Origin: Nymphaea colorata
Taxonomy: Eukaryota; Streptophyta; Magnoliopsida; Nymphaeales; Nymphaeaceae
Reading direction: 5' to 3'
NCBI RefSeq assembly: GCF_008831285.2
Contig: NC_045146.1
Span: 19,771,149-19,835,148, forward strand
Length of the DNA: 64,000 nt
The translations under genes and the position numbers were made by a program. Numbering within the stretch: position 1 is the stretch's first letter; every line of letters begins with the position of its first letter. Below the pieces are notes generated by a model. It searched no databases and was not told where the DNA came from. It worked only from the letters and a program-made list of their open reading frames with translations. This document shows positions 13,151 through 24,500 of the stretch, in pieces.

Positions 13151-13639
13151 GGGTCTCATCGTCACTGTTCTTTTCTTTAAAAGTCTGGTGCCGTGAATGA
13201 AACCTCTGTTATTGCAATCTTCCCAAACTGGAGCGAGGGAATTTAGATTTGTTGTGTACTATATATTAATTTGAAGTAGATTCATTGCTGCCTGGGTTAT
13301 TCTACTATTATATCTTGTGCAGAGTCGCCATTATTATCTCCGTAAGGTCTAGAATTGGTTTGATTGGAACTGAACCTTGAGAAGATAAAACCGAACAACA
13401 CCGACGCTAATTAGTAATTGTGCATGTAATCCTTCGGTTGGTGGTGGAATGGAAACCTATTAGAGAATGGGATGGAATGGGGTGCACCATTTGATGGGTG
13501 GTAAAGCGCCGAGTGGGATCAAGTTTTGAAAATTTATAAGATTTGAAAATTTACTAATGATTGGTGGAAAGCGGTTCGCTTGTCAATTGTCTTGTATTTA
13601 TAATTATGGTTGACCCTGACAATTGGTCTTGGTGATTGG

Positions 13640-13835
13640 GTCACGGGTCAAATATATGGTGCATCTTTCTTCGTTTTCGATCTAGTGCAACAATCGTTGT
13701 TCATCTTCGTTTTCGATCTAGTTCTACAATCCTTGTATTTGGTCCAATTGTTCGACTACATCCACTCCAGTGCTTTCAAGACTATTTGTTATATCCAATT
13801 CATGCTCTTTCAATTAGAATTGTTTTTTCATGAAG
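13640..13835 (+). repeat. Segment paralogous to 20165-20275
   Basis: The stretch ending TATCCAATTCATGCTCTTTC and AATTAGAAT resembles TATCCAATTAATGCTCTTCA and AATTAGAAT at about 20242-20272, with matching GTGCTTT and TTCATCTT blocks upstream in the same order. This links tract A and tract B by descent or by a shared repeat. Inside it, CTTCGTTTTCGATCTAGT is also locally duplicated (about 13668 and 13707). Confidence 0.55.
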
Positions 13836-14747
13836 CACGTGTTTTCAACTGGAGAACTGTTGCCCATTTGTCAACTGTTCTGTAAGGTTTTCTTGTTGGT
13901 TCTTGGAAAGATGGGACTTATTTTTTTTTGTCATTCTGGAGGGTTTGGAGCAGTCTTATGGGTTAAACCCATTGCTTCCTCCCACATTGCTAGATGGGAG
14001 GAAGGGGATGTTCTGTGATTCTTAATTTACTGGAGTTTTGGGATGACAGACGTCAGCAAATGTGCGTCTTAAAGTTCTTGTTCTATGGTCCGTTCTTGTC
14101 ACCATCATACTACACTGTTCTGCTTAGGCATGGTTGCAAGCACATTTGTAAGCAGTGTGGGCAAGTAAGACCTAATTTTAGCATCTTGAGGACTATTCTG
14201 TTCTGCTTCATTTTTGGCTTTGTGATTGAATTTGTCAGCTTACTACTAGGATGATTTTTTTGCATGTGGTAAATATATTAGCCCTGGGAGTGAACTCTTC
14301 TTCATGAATTAGTTCTTATATGTTGTTCTGTTAGCTACAAGTTATATCATTCTAAAGTGAGCAGCTCGGATTCAGTTGACTCTACTTTCATCATCTTTCC
14401 TTTTCCTTATGTTTTTTCTGATGCTTGTCATCTTTCCGGTTTTTAACCTTTGCTTATATCTGGCTCACGTAGAATTATGACTGCAATCTTTATGTTTTTG
14501 GCATAAACTTGTAAAGTATTGCTTTAAGTTTTGTTTAAAGTTTTACAAATTAAGTTAATCCTTCCTCCTCATGGTGCGTTGATTGATCAATTCTCTCTCT
14601 CTCTTTTTCTGGTGGATCACAAATAAACTCAAATCTTTGCACTGAGGTTTTCTATTTGATTTGCTGTATTAGCCGACCAGTAGTTCCTTGAGCCTTCTAT
14701 ATATCTGCACTCCCGCTTGCGCCTGGTATTTTATGACTTCTTATTAG

Positions 14748-14827
14748 GAAAGTCAAAGTTGGAAGACCTCTACAGTCCCAGGAACGTGCAGCCTGCGGCC
14801 CCTACTGCTTTTAAGCGCAACAAATAG
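14748..14827 (+). other. Candidate 3' terminal exon of an unrecognised gene
   Basis: A good acceptor (TTCTTATTAG) precedes a GC-richer open stretch reading KSKLEDLYSPRNVQPAAPTA and FKRNK before a TAG stop (14825-14827). The first codon is split across the splice site. Base composition and residue mix are more protein-like than anything else in tract A. The following 120 bases are also GC-rich but broken by stops, so could be 3' UTR. I do not recognise the protein. It may be the last exon of a gene starting at promoter block A, or a relic. Confidence 0.3.
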
Positions 14828-15133
14828 CAAGGTGTTGAACAAAAGGAGATTGGCAAGCAGAGAAAAAAGGAAAAATAAGGCTTCTGGTCGAGCGGTCGAG
14901 GGATCAGCAACGAGTGAAAGCCACGTCCTTCCCAGCTTCAAGATCATGCAATGCTAGAAGCTGGCTTTTGAAGTTCCTTTTTTATATTTTTGGCTGTATC
15001 TTAAGACGGTGAGGATTCGAGCAGTCTGAAACTGAATGCAGAGTTACTCAAATAAGAAAAGAAACGGGCGTTTGTAACACATGTTCTTAGATACAATGTT
15101 CTAACTAGATACGCAATTGATGGTTCGTAAACG

Positions 15134-15295
15134 AACAATTTATGTTAGACACCTAAGAAGTTATCCTTGAGCACACTTTTTTAATGGTGGGTATCCAAAC
15201 TTTTGGTACGAAAACGAACAATTTATGTTAGACACCTAAGAAGTTGTCCTTGAGCCACCCTTTTTTAATGGTGGGTATCCGAACTTTTGGTACGA
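15134..15295 (+). repeat. Tandem duplication, about 78 bp x 2
   Basis: CGAACAATTTATGTTAGACA at 15134 and 15212 starts two copies that share AAGAAGTT-TCCTTGAGC and TTTTTTAATGGTGGGTATCC with a few differences. The stretch 14950-16020 otherwise holds no gene that I can support. Confidence 0.8.
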
Positions 15296-16014
15296 ATCGA
15301 TGAGCTGTGATCAACCTGTAATGAGACATAAGAAAGACATTACGAGAACTTTTTTAATGGTGCTTGGAGGACTGATTGGCCAGTGAAAGTTCGTCGTTTT
15401 ATTCTCATAAGCATCATTCTCCTGAACTACCAATGGTAGAAAGTTTCACGTCCCATCCAGGTCCTAAGCTTTGAACCCTGAAAAACAAAAGGAAAGGAGT
15501 TGGGCCTCTTTGGGGTGTCCCCAAAAACTTTTGTAGTGGTTAAGATGACTAGTACTGGAAGAAGAAAAAAAATACGTTTAAAAGTTGCATATATTGAATT
15601 AGTTATTAGGAGAAAGCAATCTAAATGGGTAGGTTTTCAATATATATTTCCCAATGAGCACCACCTATGGCTCAGGGAGCCCACTTCTCCACCTGGCCGC
15701 CTGCAAATCCGTATCATACAAAAAACATTTGAAACTCGTGCTAACGGATTCAATTTAGATCGAATATCTAACCAAATTGTGTTAAGTAAATCAGATATGA
15801 ATATAAGGTAAATTTGGAGCTGCAATCTGGACCTAAACACAACTTTGAGATGAGACGCTTTGGTCGGACATGAAATTGTATAAACCATGCCTCTGTCGAA
15901 AAGTGATCAGACTCGTTTATAGCAAAATATTAAGCCAATTGACCCATTCGCCTGGCTGAGTTCAATTCTTAGGTAAGACATAATTTTTACCATTAAATTG
16001 TTGGTCTCATAAGA

Positions 16015-16425
16015 GTTGTTTATCTTCAGCTCGAAATACACATCCAAACATGAAAAGCGGATGATTTAGTGGCTGTTTCCCACCTAAATAAAAGTGTTTT
16101 GAGAGAAAAAGACAGAAGCATGGATAAATACGAATATGATAATCGGTAAGTGGAAGCTGTTGTTGGATTACTTCAGGCCTGATCTAAATACAGTTGGGAA
16201 TTTTAGATTTTATATATATATATAATTGTGGGTGTCATAAGAGCTGTTTATTTGAGCTCCAAATACACATCCAAACATGAAAAGCGGATGATTTAGTAGC
16301 TGTTTCCCACCTAAATAAAAGTGTTTTGAGAGAAAAAGACAGAAGCATGGATAAATACGAATATGATAATCGGTAAGTGGAAGCTGTTGTTGGATTACTT
16401 CAGGCCTGATCTAAATATAGTTGGG

Positions 16426-16512
<87 letters not shown>

Positions 16513-16580
16513 CGAATATGATAATCGGTAAGTGGAAGCTGTTGTTGGATTACTTCAGGCCTGATCTAAATATAGTTGGG

Positions 16581-16620
<40 letters not shown>
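16015..16620 (+). repeat. Three diverged copies interleaved with long (AT)n tracts
   Basis: A unit containing AAATACGAATATGATAATCG, GTAAGTGGAAGCTGTTGTTG and CAGGCCTGATCTAAATA occurs three times (about 16025-16215, 16235-16430, 16507-16582). The first two are long copies that also share TCCAAACATGAAAAGCGGAT. The third is a short copy. (AT)n runs separate them, including about 16428-16507 (roughly 80 bases) and 16585-16615, followed by a (GA)n run. Expansion at the AT tracts probably accompanied the duplication. Confidence 0.85.
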
Positions 16621-16629
<9 letters not shown>

Positions 16630-16894
16630 AAGAGAGAGAGAGCATGTGTAAATAGGAACATCAAATAGTGTGAAAAGCTGTTTGATTACTTTAGATCTAC
16701 CCGGAGAGACAGAGAGGCGAATCCCGATCCAAATCCGAGCTCAAGTCTGATGAGCTCAAATCTGATCTGAATTCGACCGGTTTATATCGCGGCCAACGCG
16801 GAGGCGATTGTGATTGAACGGTTGGCGTGTCAAATTCAATCACCTAATCCACGTTGGAAGCCAGTTAACCACTCCAAAGTTAGTAAGCGACAAA

Positions 16895-16990
16895 TCTGGC
16901 CGTCCGATTTGCAACCGCTTCATCAGGACCGTCGATCCACCTAACCATTACCTATAAATATCTCTTCCTACGTGACTTTCACCATCGCTG
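16895..16990 (+). promoter_or_regulatory. Promoter-like block B (TATA element), start of non-coding tract B
   Basis: CCGCTTCATCAGGACCGTCG at about 16915 and a TATA element CTATAAATA (16952-16960) repeat the arrangement of promoter block A, 13.4 kb upstream. The shared block differs from A at two of 20 bases, while the flanks have diverged. A run of about eleven G lies just downstream (about 16993-17003), then a pyrimidine-rich leader-like stretch. Promoter function is inferred from conserved arrangement. Confidence 0.5.
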
Positions 16991-18199
16991 GTGGGGGGGG
17001 GGGATGGTGAAGTTGTTTCTTCCCTTCTCTGGTTCCTTTCTTCCTTCGCTTCTTCGTTCCCCGATGCTCTTTGATGAAATCTGTTGTTCGGGATTTTCTG
17101 CAATTTCGTTTATCATTCTCCACGTCTTTCGTTTAATTCGATGAAGGAGGGTGTCCCAAAGGGTGAAATGATCTCTATTAAATCTTTCTAATCTATTTTG
17201 TGCTCAGCATGTTCTTCTTTTGACCCCAGTCCGTTCTTAAGGTCCCTTATTGTTTCTGAAACGATTGTGGTTCGTGCTGTCGGCTTTGACCATCTCGTTT
17301 GCTGTAGATGAGGAATATAGGTGATTTTGGTCCGTCATTTGTAGTCGGTTCATGATCTTTACGAGGGGAATTTGATCTAATCACCTGGAATTCTGATTTT
17401 AGGCAGAGTAATGGGTATGGTTGATATGCAAGCGGATGATTATGAGGCTTCAATTAGGCTGCTGGTTTTGGTTTTTATGGATTTTTATCACGTGGATAAT
17501 TTTGAAGCGCGCAGCACTGCATCGTTCTGTCAGCACTGCATCGTTCTGTAGGGTAGTCTTTTTCTTGAAGTGTCCCTTCTGTTGTTAGACTGAGAGATTG
17601 AAAAGTTTCTTACTGTTGATCCGGTTTTTCCCGTTTATGACGGGTAGCCATTTTGTTCTCAAGGTGGACATCATCTACTTGTGACTTGACGCTTTTCCCT
17701 GCAGATCTGACATTCTGCTGTAGCTCTGGTTCATCAAGCAATCTACTTCCCTACAGCCCTATGACTTTTTGAACCAGCTTCTATTGTGAAATCTAGCACG
17801 GTCGTTCATAGCAACTGTTAATTGGGATTGTTATCTGTGCCTTCCATAATTTTGCTGGATAGTCTGATGCGTTCCAAGAGAAGTTTTTTCTTGGATAAAT
17901 GGGGTCACTTTGAGGTTATATTTGGAATTTGTAAGTTTACAAAGAAAAATCCTAAAGGAGCGTTCTATCTTGTTACCTTAAGCATCTTATTAAGGTGGAA
18001 GCCGACTCTTCTTCAAGGCTTGAGTGTATTGGTGAATAGTCTGACAATCTATTTTGATCCAATCAGCAGTCTCGAGGACTATTTCTTCTGCCCTCGGATT
18101 ACAGTTCCCTTGTTGGAATCTAGCTACTTTATTTACTGGGGATAATTTCTTTAGGTGTGGAGAACCTGCCGCCATTGGAGAAATTGATGTATTATGAAG

Positions 18200-18830
18200 T
18201 AATTGTTATCTGAGGCTTCTCTATATTGGTTGTCGGGAAGTAGAACTCCTACAAATTGTGTCGCTTTCATATTCCATTCCGCATATGTTAAAGTACCTCT
18301 ACTTGATTTTTCAGGTCGCATGTTCTGCGACAAGGTGATGGTGGAGCCAACCGTTCTTCATTTGCTGCAATAACTTTTCTCTCTCTTTTTTCTCTTTTTC
18401 TATTCCTTTGGGTTTTCTGACATGTCCTTTTCCCTTTACAACATCTTTGTTTTCTCCCTCTACTTAAAGAGCCTGATAGTTTTGGCTTCTTATTTTCCAT
18501 ATGTTATGTCGTACATATAGTTAAAGAAGACTGAACTCATAGCTTGAACTGTGTCAGTAGTTAGGATATCAGAGCATTTAGTTACGATTTAATTTTTATT
18601 AACCTTTTCTAACTGCATTTGAGATATAACTTCTACCTTTCAAAAATTGTTATTTATTGTTGTTTAATTTAGAGAAGTTTTGTAGGCTTTGAGCTAGCTG
18701 GTTGATTGTCTGTGGTTGTTGGATGCTTGGATGCACCTTTCTTTATTATGGTTAGCACAAGACTCGTGTGGACAAGGAGACCTTCATATTTATTTTTTCA
18801 ATCATAGCTGACTGCTGCATGTTGAAAGTA
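18200..18830 (+). repeat. Segment with a diverged relative at 31.85-32.35 kb
   Basis: Matching landmarks occur in the same order in both places: CCCTTTACA-CATCTTT, a TATGTT/TATATT then TAGTTAAG block, GAGCATTT-GTTAC, GTTTTGTAGGCTTTGAGCT (GGTTTGTAGGTCTTGAGCT in the other copy), then TTGTTGGAT. The two segments are thus homologous over about 450 bases although 13 kb apart. Neither encodes a recognisable protein. Confidence 0.55.
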
Positions 18831-19499
18831 GATACAATTTTGCTGATGCTATTTACTTTTTTCTCCACTTTCCCTTATCTCAGCTTTGTTTTAATTATAT
18901 TGATGGTTTTTGCCAAGCTTCCAGTTGGAACTTGGGAAAATAATTAGCTTGTCTTGTGATATGTCATTGGTTATCTTGTATTTTCTTCCCAGGTCTTCTT
19001 TTTTTTCTTTTTTTTTTCTTTTTTGTATTGAGATAGTCATGTCCAGATTTAGTAGAACATGTTACAAAAGATTATCTTGCTTTTCCAAGACTTCTGATCC
19101 TCCCAATGGAGGTTATCCTCAGAAGAAGGCGGTACATTAAAAGGTCTGAAGCTGCTTATTGGTTTGTTGTGGTATTGATATTTTACCTTACACGATGAAG
19201 CTGATGACACATCTCATAAAGAACACAATCTTGGGCACGAAGCAAGCTTCTTCATGCGGAATATGGTGTTAGTATTTTCCTTGGCTGAAGGTTTCACCTG
19301 CTTGATTACTTGCCAACTATTAATGATCATTATAGGTTCAATAATTCCTACTTTTGATGGGGGATGTTACATTAAAGATGAAGTTAGATGCTTGATTGCT
19401 GATTTCATGTTTTCAACTGAGTGATTCCTCACTGACATTGTGTCAAAGTAGAGCTGGTAATTTTTCTATTCATGAGGAGGCTTCTTAACATTGGTCAAG

Positions 19500-20085
19500 A
19501 GTCAAGACTGTCATATAAAGAATGAAGATCTCAGTTGGTTAAGGACTAGTTCTCCTTTAGCAATCAATGAAATCCTGATTCAAGTTTCAGACTATTGATT
19601 CCTTATTCAAGCACGGAGCTCATGTTCTATTTTAAGGTAAAGAATGTGTACTTTTGATGGCTAAGCAATCAATCCATCAAGAAAGGGATCACTTTTACCC
19701 TTCTAACCGTTTTGGCCGATGGTTTTGGGCCTAGCATCTCATCCCTCCCCCAGGTGGGACACTGTAGTTTCAGAGAAAGCTTCTTATCATTGATCAAGAC
19801 TGTCATATAAAGAAACGCAGATCTCAGTTGGTTAAGGACTACTTCTCCTTCAGCAATCAATTAAATCCTGATTCAAGTTTTAGATGATTGATTTTTTTTC
19901 AAGCACACAGAGCTCATGTTCTATTGTAGGGTAAAGAACGTGGACTTTTGATGGCTAAGCAATCAATCCATCAAGAAAGGGATCAATTTTTACCCTTCCA
20001 ACCATTTTGCATATGGTTTTCGACCTAGCATCTCATTCCTCCCCCAGGTGAAGTTCAAGCTTGCTGCAATCTTAGAATCAAGAAA
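19500..20085 (+). repeat. Tandem duplication, about 292 bp x 2
   Basis: TCAAGACTGTCATATAAAGA at 19502 and 19794 starts two copies. Both contain GATCTCAGTTGGTTAAGGAC, AGCAATCAATCCATCAAGAA and a final CATCTCATCCCTCCCCCAGG-like stretch. A few substitutions separate the copies. Confidence 0.85.
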
Positions 20086-22056
20086 AGCAGTTTGGTGTCC
20101 ATCTATGGCACGTTTTAAGTGGCATTGCAATCTAATCAGTCGTCAGTGTATCCCTACCGCAGGTTATGCATCTTTTTTTCATCTTGGAGATGGTGCAAGC
20201 TTTTATTTACATCAAATCCGGTGCTTTGTGAACCATTTATCGTATCCAATTAATGCTCTTCAAATTAGAATATAATCACTTCATTCATTAGAGCAATGTT
20301 ATCTTTGCATATAGTAAATCTGTCAGCAATGGGAGAAGATGTTGCACTTTTCATCGGTTGTTTTATTTAAGGGTCTTTGTTTGGTTCCTAAAAAGTTGCA
20401 ATTCTGCACCGTATGGAACAGTTTTGGCAAGCCTATTTCATCTTTCACTTTTTCAGGTGTTCGGTTTGCACAGAGTTCAGAATGGTTTAAAACTGTCCTT
20501 TTGTTGGTTTAGTATCAAATGCATGGTGTCAACTGTTAGCAGTTAAGTTTGATTCTGCATTGGCATTGAAATTAAGTTTATGGTTATTTTAAGAGTCAAT
20601 TTCTTTTCGTTTAAGTTTTGATGTTTGTTCTTGTAAGTTGAGCAGGGTTAGTGCAATGGTGTGTGCTTGTTGGATTATGATTGACAGGATTAAAGTGGAC
20701 TAGAACGGATTTTAAATTCAGTTAGTTTGTGAATTAGCTGAGCGCTGCTCAGTTTACCTTTACTTTTATTTTTTTTTATCTTCTCTAGTTCTCCTTCGTT
20801 TCCTCTTTATTTGTTGGAAGCATTTATGATTTTGCTGCTCGGTTCACCTTTCTTTTTCCTTTTTATGGTTTATCTTCCCTTCTCATTCTCGCTTTTGATC
20901 AACTTTAATTCTTTCCCTGGTTTATACCTGCAAACGTCATTGAGTTCCTCATTGCTCTCTCTTATTTGAGGTCATCTTGGGTTTTTTTTCAGAGTCTTTA
21001 CTTTTGCTCCACTAAGATTACCATATCTAGATTTGGTACAGGAGGCATACAAATGGGTTTTCTTCCTGTTGAAGTTATGTTTAACACTGAAATTAGTTTT
21101 GGTTTGTCATTTGGAAGTTCTGCTTTACTTTAGTCAGTGATTCTAGATGAAGAATGAAATCTCAGTTGGACAGAAAAGTCAATCCATCTTGTGGTGTTGG
21201 GATGTTACTTCTCCCCAAGGATGCAGCTTTCTAATGGCGGTGTCACATTAAGTTTGGAAATGGACACTTTCCTGAGTTTGAAAACACAAAATTATCTTAT
21301 TGGTTTTCTGCATGATTCCTCACTCATGTAGCGTCTGCATAGTGCTGATATGTCTTCGGTTGCAAAGGGAAGCTTCCTAGCTTTGACAAAGACTGGTAAA
21401 TGAAAATGCAATCTCAGTTAGGCACGAACGGCTTCCTCTTAGCGGTCATGCAGTTTGGTGCCTCTGGGGATAAATATTTTCCGTACTGATCCTGATTCAA
21501 TTTCATCTTATCATTCCTCTTCAAGCATCAGAGAATCCTGGTTTCGGTGGTTACACATTAAAAGCATATCCTACATGTATGTTGAGCCTGACGTTCATCC
21601 CCTTGGCAAGACAATGTTATTGCTTACTAACCCTCGTGCATGCTTTGGGACTGAGAGGATAGTCGAATATGACATTTTCATAAAAAGGATCTTATTAATT
21701 TTAGCTTTCTTTTTATGTAATTTGATACTAATGCATTACTTATTGCATGGGCTTGTACCTTAATTTTGTGTTGTTGGTACGGGTGGCAGAATTTAGTTGT
21801 TTCGTAATAAAAGTGGGTTTTGCACCTAAAATATTATGGAGAAGATGCTAAAAGCTAATTTAGCTAGGTTCCTCTTTTACAACGTTCCTACAACTCTGCT
21901 GTCTGGTAGGTGGTTAAGGCGGCATTAGAAGTGGGGAATGCTACTATTGCACTATATTGGTGGCAAAGAGACAGTTGTTTGAGACGTGCACTTCTTTCTC
22001 CTTTATTGTGAGTATTAAGTTTGAAAAGCTGTTGTCCCTCGTGATGGGAAATTCTT

Positions 22057-22565
22057 CTTTCAGTTGGGCACGAACTTCTCAGTGGTTCCTCAAAATTGGC
22101 CTTTGATGATGATGTTTCTTTCCCATGTTGTCCTTGCCATGTGGATGTTTCTACAAGTACTTGAGTTCACAGTGTTCACATGTGAAAAATCAGTAATCTC
22201 GGATCTGCATTGCATAGTCTAAAGTTGACAAGCTCAGTTGGGCATGAACTTCTCAGTGGTTCCTCAGAATTGGCCTTTGATGATGATGTTTCTTTCCCAT
22301 GTTGTCCTTGCAATGTGGATGTTTCTACCTGTACTTGAGTTCACAGCGTTCACACGTGAAAAATCAGTAATCTCGGATCTGCATTGCATAGTCTAAAGTT
22401 GACAAGCTCAGTTGGGCATGGACTTCTCAGTGGTTCCTCAAAATTGGCCTTTGATGATGATGTTTCTTTCCCATGTTTTCCTTGCAATGTGGTTGTTTAA
22501 GTACTCGAGTTCACAGCGTTCACATGTGAAAAATCAGTAGTCTCGGATCTGCATTGCATAGTCTT
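22057..22565 (+). repeat. Tandem triplication, 174 bp period
   Basis: CTTTGATGATGATGTTTCTT occurs at 22101, 22275 and 22449, an exact spacing of 174 bases. Each copy carries TCAGTTGGGCATGAACTTCT, GTTCACA-GTTCACATGTG and AATCTCGGATCTGCATTGCA. The third copy has a small deletion. 174 is a multiple of three, but the frames contain stops and no known domain was seen. The period is also near nucleosome-repeat length. Confidence 0.9.
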
Positions 22566-23165
22566 CTGCGAACTTGACGGTGGATAAAGTATTTAAGTTA
22601 GCCTGATGGTTATCTTGTCTGGAAACATCTCCATGTTTCATGCTTCTCATTGAGCGGCTATTGTTTCTTTGTACATGCACACGTGATCTTTTTGCAACTG
22701 GCTTACATCAAATGGAATGCGAACTATGTAGTGTTTGGTTTCCGAATGGTTATGTTACTGTGGGGGTGTGATTATTTTCTTGTCCATCAAATAGTAGCTG
22801 ATGCAGTGATCACAAGCGAAGTTAATAATAACATTTAGGCAAAATGATAAGGCCGTGCTTCAATTCTCCTTGTCGCAACTTGGTTTTGCTGGTTTGGCAG
22901 GTTGTTCTCATTTCGCTGTTCATTGTGCTGGCTATTTATCCCATGCAGTAGTTTACTGGTCGCTGTTGCTTATACACAAGCTGCACTGAATGGACCTAGT
23001 CTTCTTGCTCTACTGGAAGGAAACTATGTATCTAATGTTGTAGATGTATCGCATGGATATCGTTGAGGTAAAAAGTTGGAAGGCAGATTTCATAGTATTT
23101 ACAAAGCACGAATGCAAGAGGAACTTCACTATAATCGTCAGTGCTTTTGTTGTCCCTCTCCTTGC

Positions 23166-23745
23166 CCTGTTCACGATGGTATCCTCTAGTACTACGCTGA
23201 ACAGTAAAGGAAAAAGTTTTTAACTCCGCCATTGGTTGAGGTTTTACTTGGCCAATGCCAGTCCCAAGCCTGGATAAAGGAGGAGGGTTTAAGTATTTAT
23301 TTATGTAGAGATCAGGCCATCCTTCTGCTGACCTTCTCAACAATGGACCACATATTCTTAGTATTGCAAGGTGAAACAGGTGGCCTGGCCTGACCTGGTG
23401 TGTGGTTATAGGTGTCAATACTGGCATCCAACCATTAAGTTTGTCCATCTGGTACGAGTTAAATTTAGTCTGAATTGATATTAGATGACAAAAATGTTTG
23501 TTATGACTACGGTTAAAGTTGAAATGCAGGTAAGCAAGGACAGTTTTGAGTCTTTTGACTACGGTTAAAGTTGAAATGCAGGTAAGCATGGAAGAATCCC
23601 TCTCATGCCGGGCATAGATGCACATGAGAGAAAAGAATCTTAAAACAGGACAGTTGTGAGTATGGTTTATTAAAGTTGGAGAAAATGACGGACTTGGCCT
23701 TGGTGTGGCCGACCACACTAGAGTACAGATGTTTTCTTCAATGCT
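23166..23745 (+). repeat. Segmental duplication, copy 1
   Basis: Begins GTTCACGATGGTATCCTCTA and contains the AGTCCCAAGCCTGG core, a GATCAGGCCAT block and AAGCATGGAAGAATCCCTCT, and ends near CACACTAGAGTACAGATG. The whole order is repeated at 25508-26103 with indels. Within copy 1, TGACTACGGTTAAAGTTGAA is itself duplicated 62 bases apart (about 23502 and 23557). Confidence 0.8.
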
Positions 23746-24440
23746 TAACATAGCTGCAGTCGTATCAATTCAAAATGAATTTAATGAGAGCAGCAACTAC
23801 CGTGAGGCTCACTCATGGGCGAATATGGAATTGAGTGGGGGGATTAACCAGCTTTCTGTCGGATGTGATCGATTATCTTATAGCTACTACTGAAAATTTC
23901 AAGTTCTTATTCCAACTGCTTATTTGATCGGATAACTCATGTTATTTGCAATGTTTGTACATTATGAATTATAAAAAATGATGACGAACCACTTACTCAT
24001 TTTGCATTATATTGTGAGCAAGGTACTTTTGCGATCAAGCAAATTAATGGTAATTGATATTTGATTTTTAAAAATATTAGTTAATTTGATCTACTTTTAT
24101 AATTTTATTGGATAACTGATTTGTGCGTGGACTGCTTGCAAAAGCCTGCCATAACTATATGATCAACAATTCCTTAAGGTGGCAAATTTACTGTAGCACA
24201 GGAAATTTATTGCAAATTTTTAAAAAATTTTCCAGTTTATCAAACATGAAAAAAAAAATTAGTCCGTCGGGGTTGAATACCACAACATATTTTTGAAAAA
24301 AAATTTCAATCTGAGAGATGAAAAATTTTTTCTACCTTCTTCTTCCTCCTTCGTTCCCTTCTTCCTCTGCCTGCCTTGTTCCCTTTTTCCTTTCTTCGCC
24401 TCTCTTTTTTCTCCGCCTCCTTTCTTTCTTTAAGTTCCGT

Positions 24441-24500
24441 TGCTGGAGGTTATATACGTGCGAACGCTTTTGCTGGAGGTTATATACGTGCGAACGCTTC
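24441..24500 (+). repeat. Tandem duplication, 30 bp x 2
   Basis: Two identical units starting TGCTGGAGGTTATATACGTG. They lie just after a long pyrimidine-rich stretch (24320-24440). Confidence 0.9.

Larger units (their letters stand above)
3610..14747 (+). other. T-rich non-coding tract A (long RNA or degenerate intron-rich gene)
   Basis: About 11 kb with no open frame that resembles any protein I know. The + strand is persistently T-rich, with many polypyrimidine runs before AG, as in plant introns. It begins at a TATA-bearing block and ends near a plausible last exon (14748). It contains many internal duplications, listed separately. Two readings fit: a long non-coding RNA locus, or an old gene whose exons are too small or too diverged to recognise. 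Expression data are needed to choose. Confidence 0.35.
16990..22850 (+). other. T-rich non-coding tract B, relative of tract A
   Basis: About 5.9 kb downstream of promoter block B with + strand T-richness, no recognisable protein and several tandem repeats. Short blocks match tract A (20.2 kb to 13.7 kb). Variants of ATCTCAGTTGGGCACGAACT occur at about 21160, 21410, 22057, 22230 and 22407, and a related ATCTCAGTTGGTTAAGGACT at about 19528 and 19822, so the tract is built from re-used modules. It could be a non-coding RNA gene or the remains of an intron-rich gene. Confidence 0.35.

Noticed and set aside
22057-22565. Box C/D snoRNA cluster, because of TGATGATG and CTCAG words
   Set aside because: No unit has properly spaced C and D boxes with a terminal stem.
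23032-23751. 239-codon minus-strand frame
   Set aside because: It spans the dispersed repeat and the segmental duplication. The copy at 25.5-26.1 kb does not keep the frame and no family is recognised.
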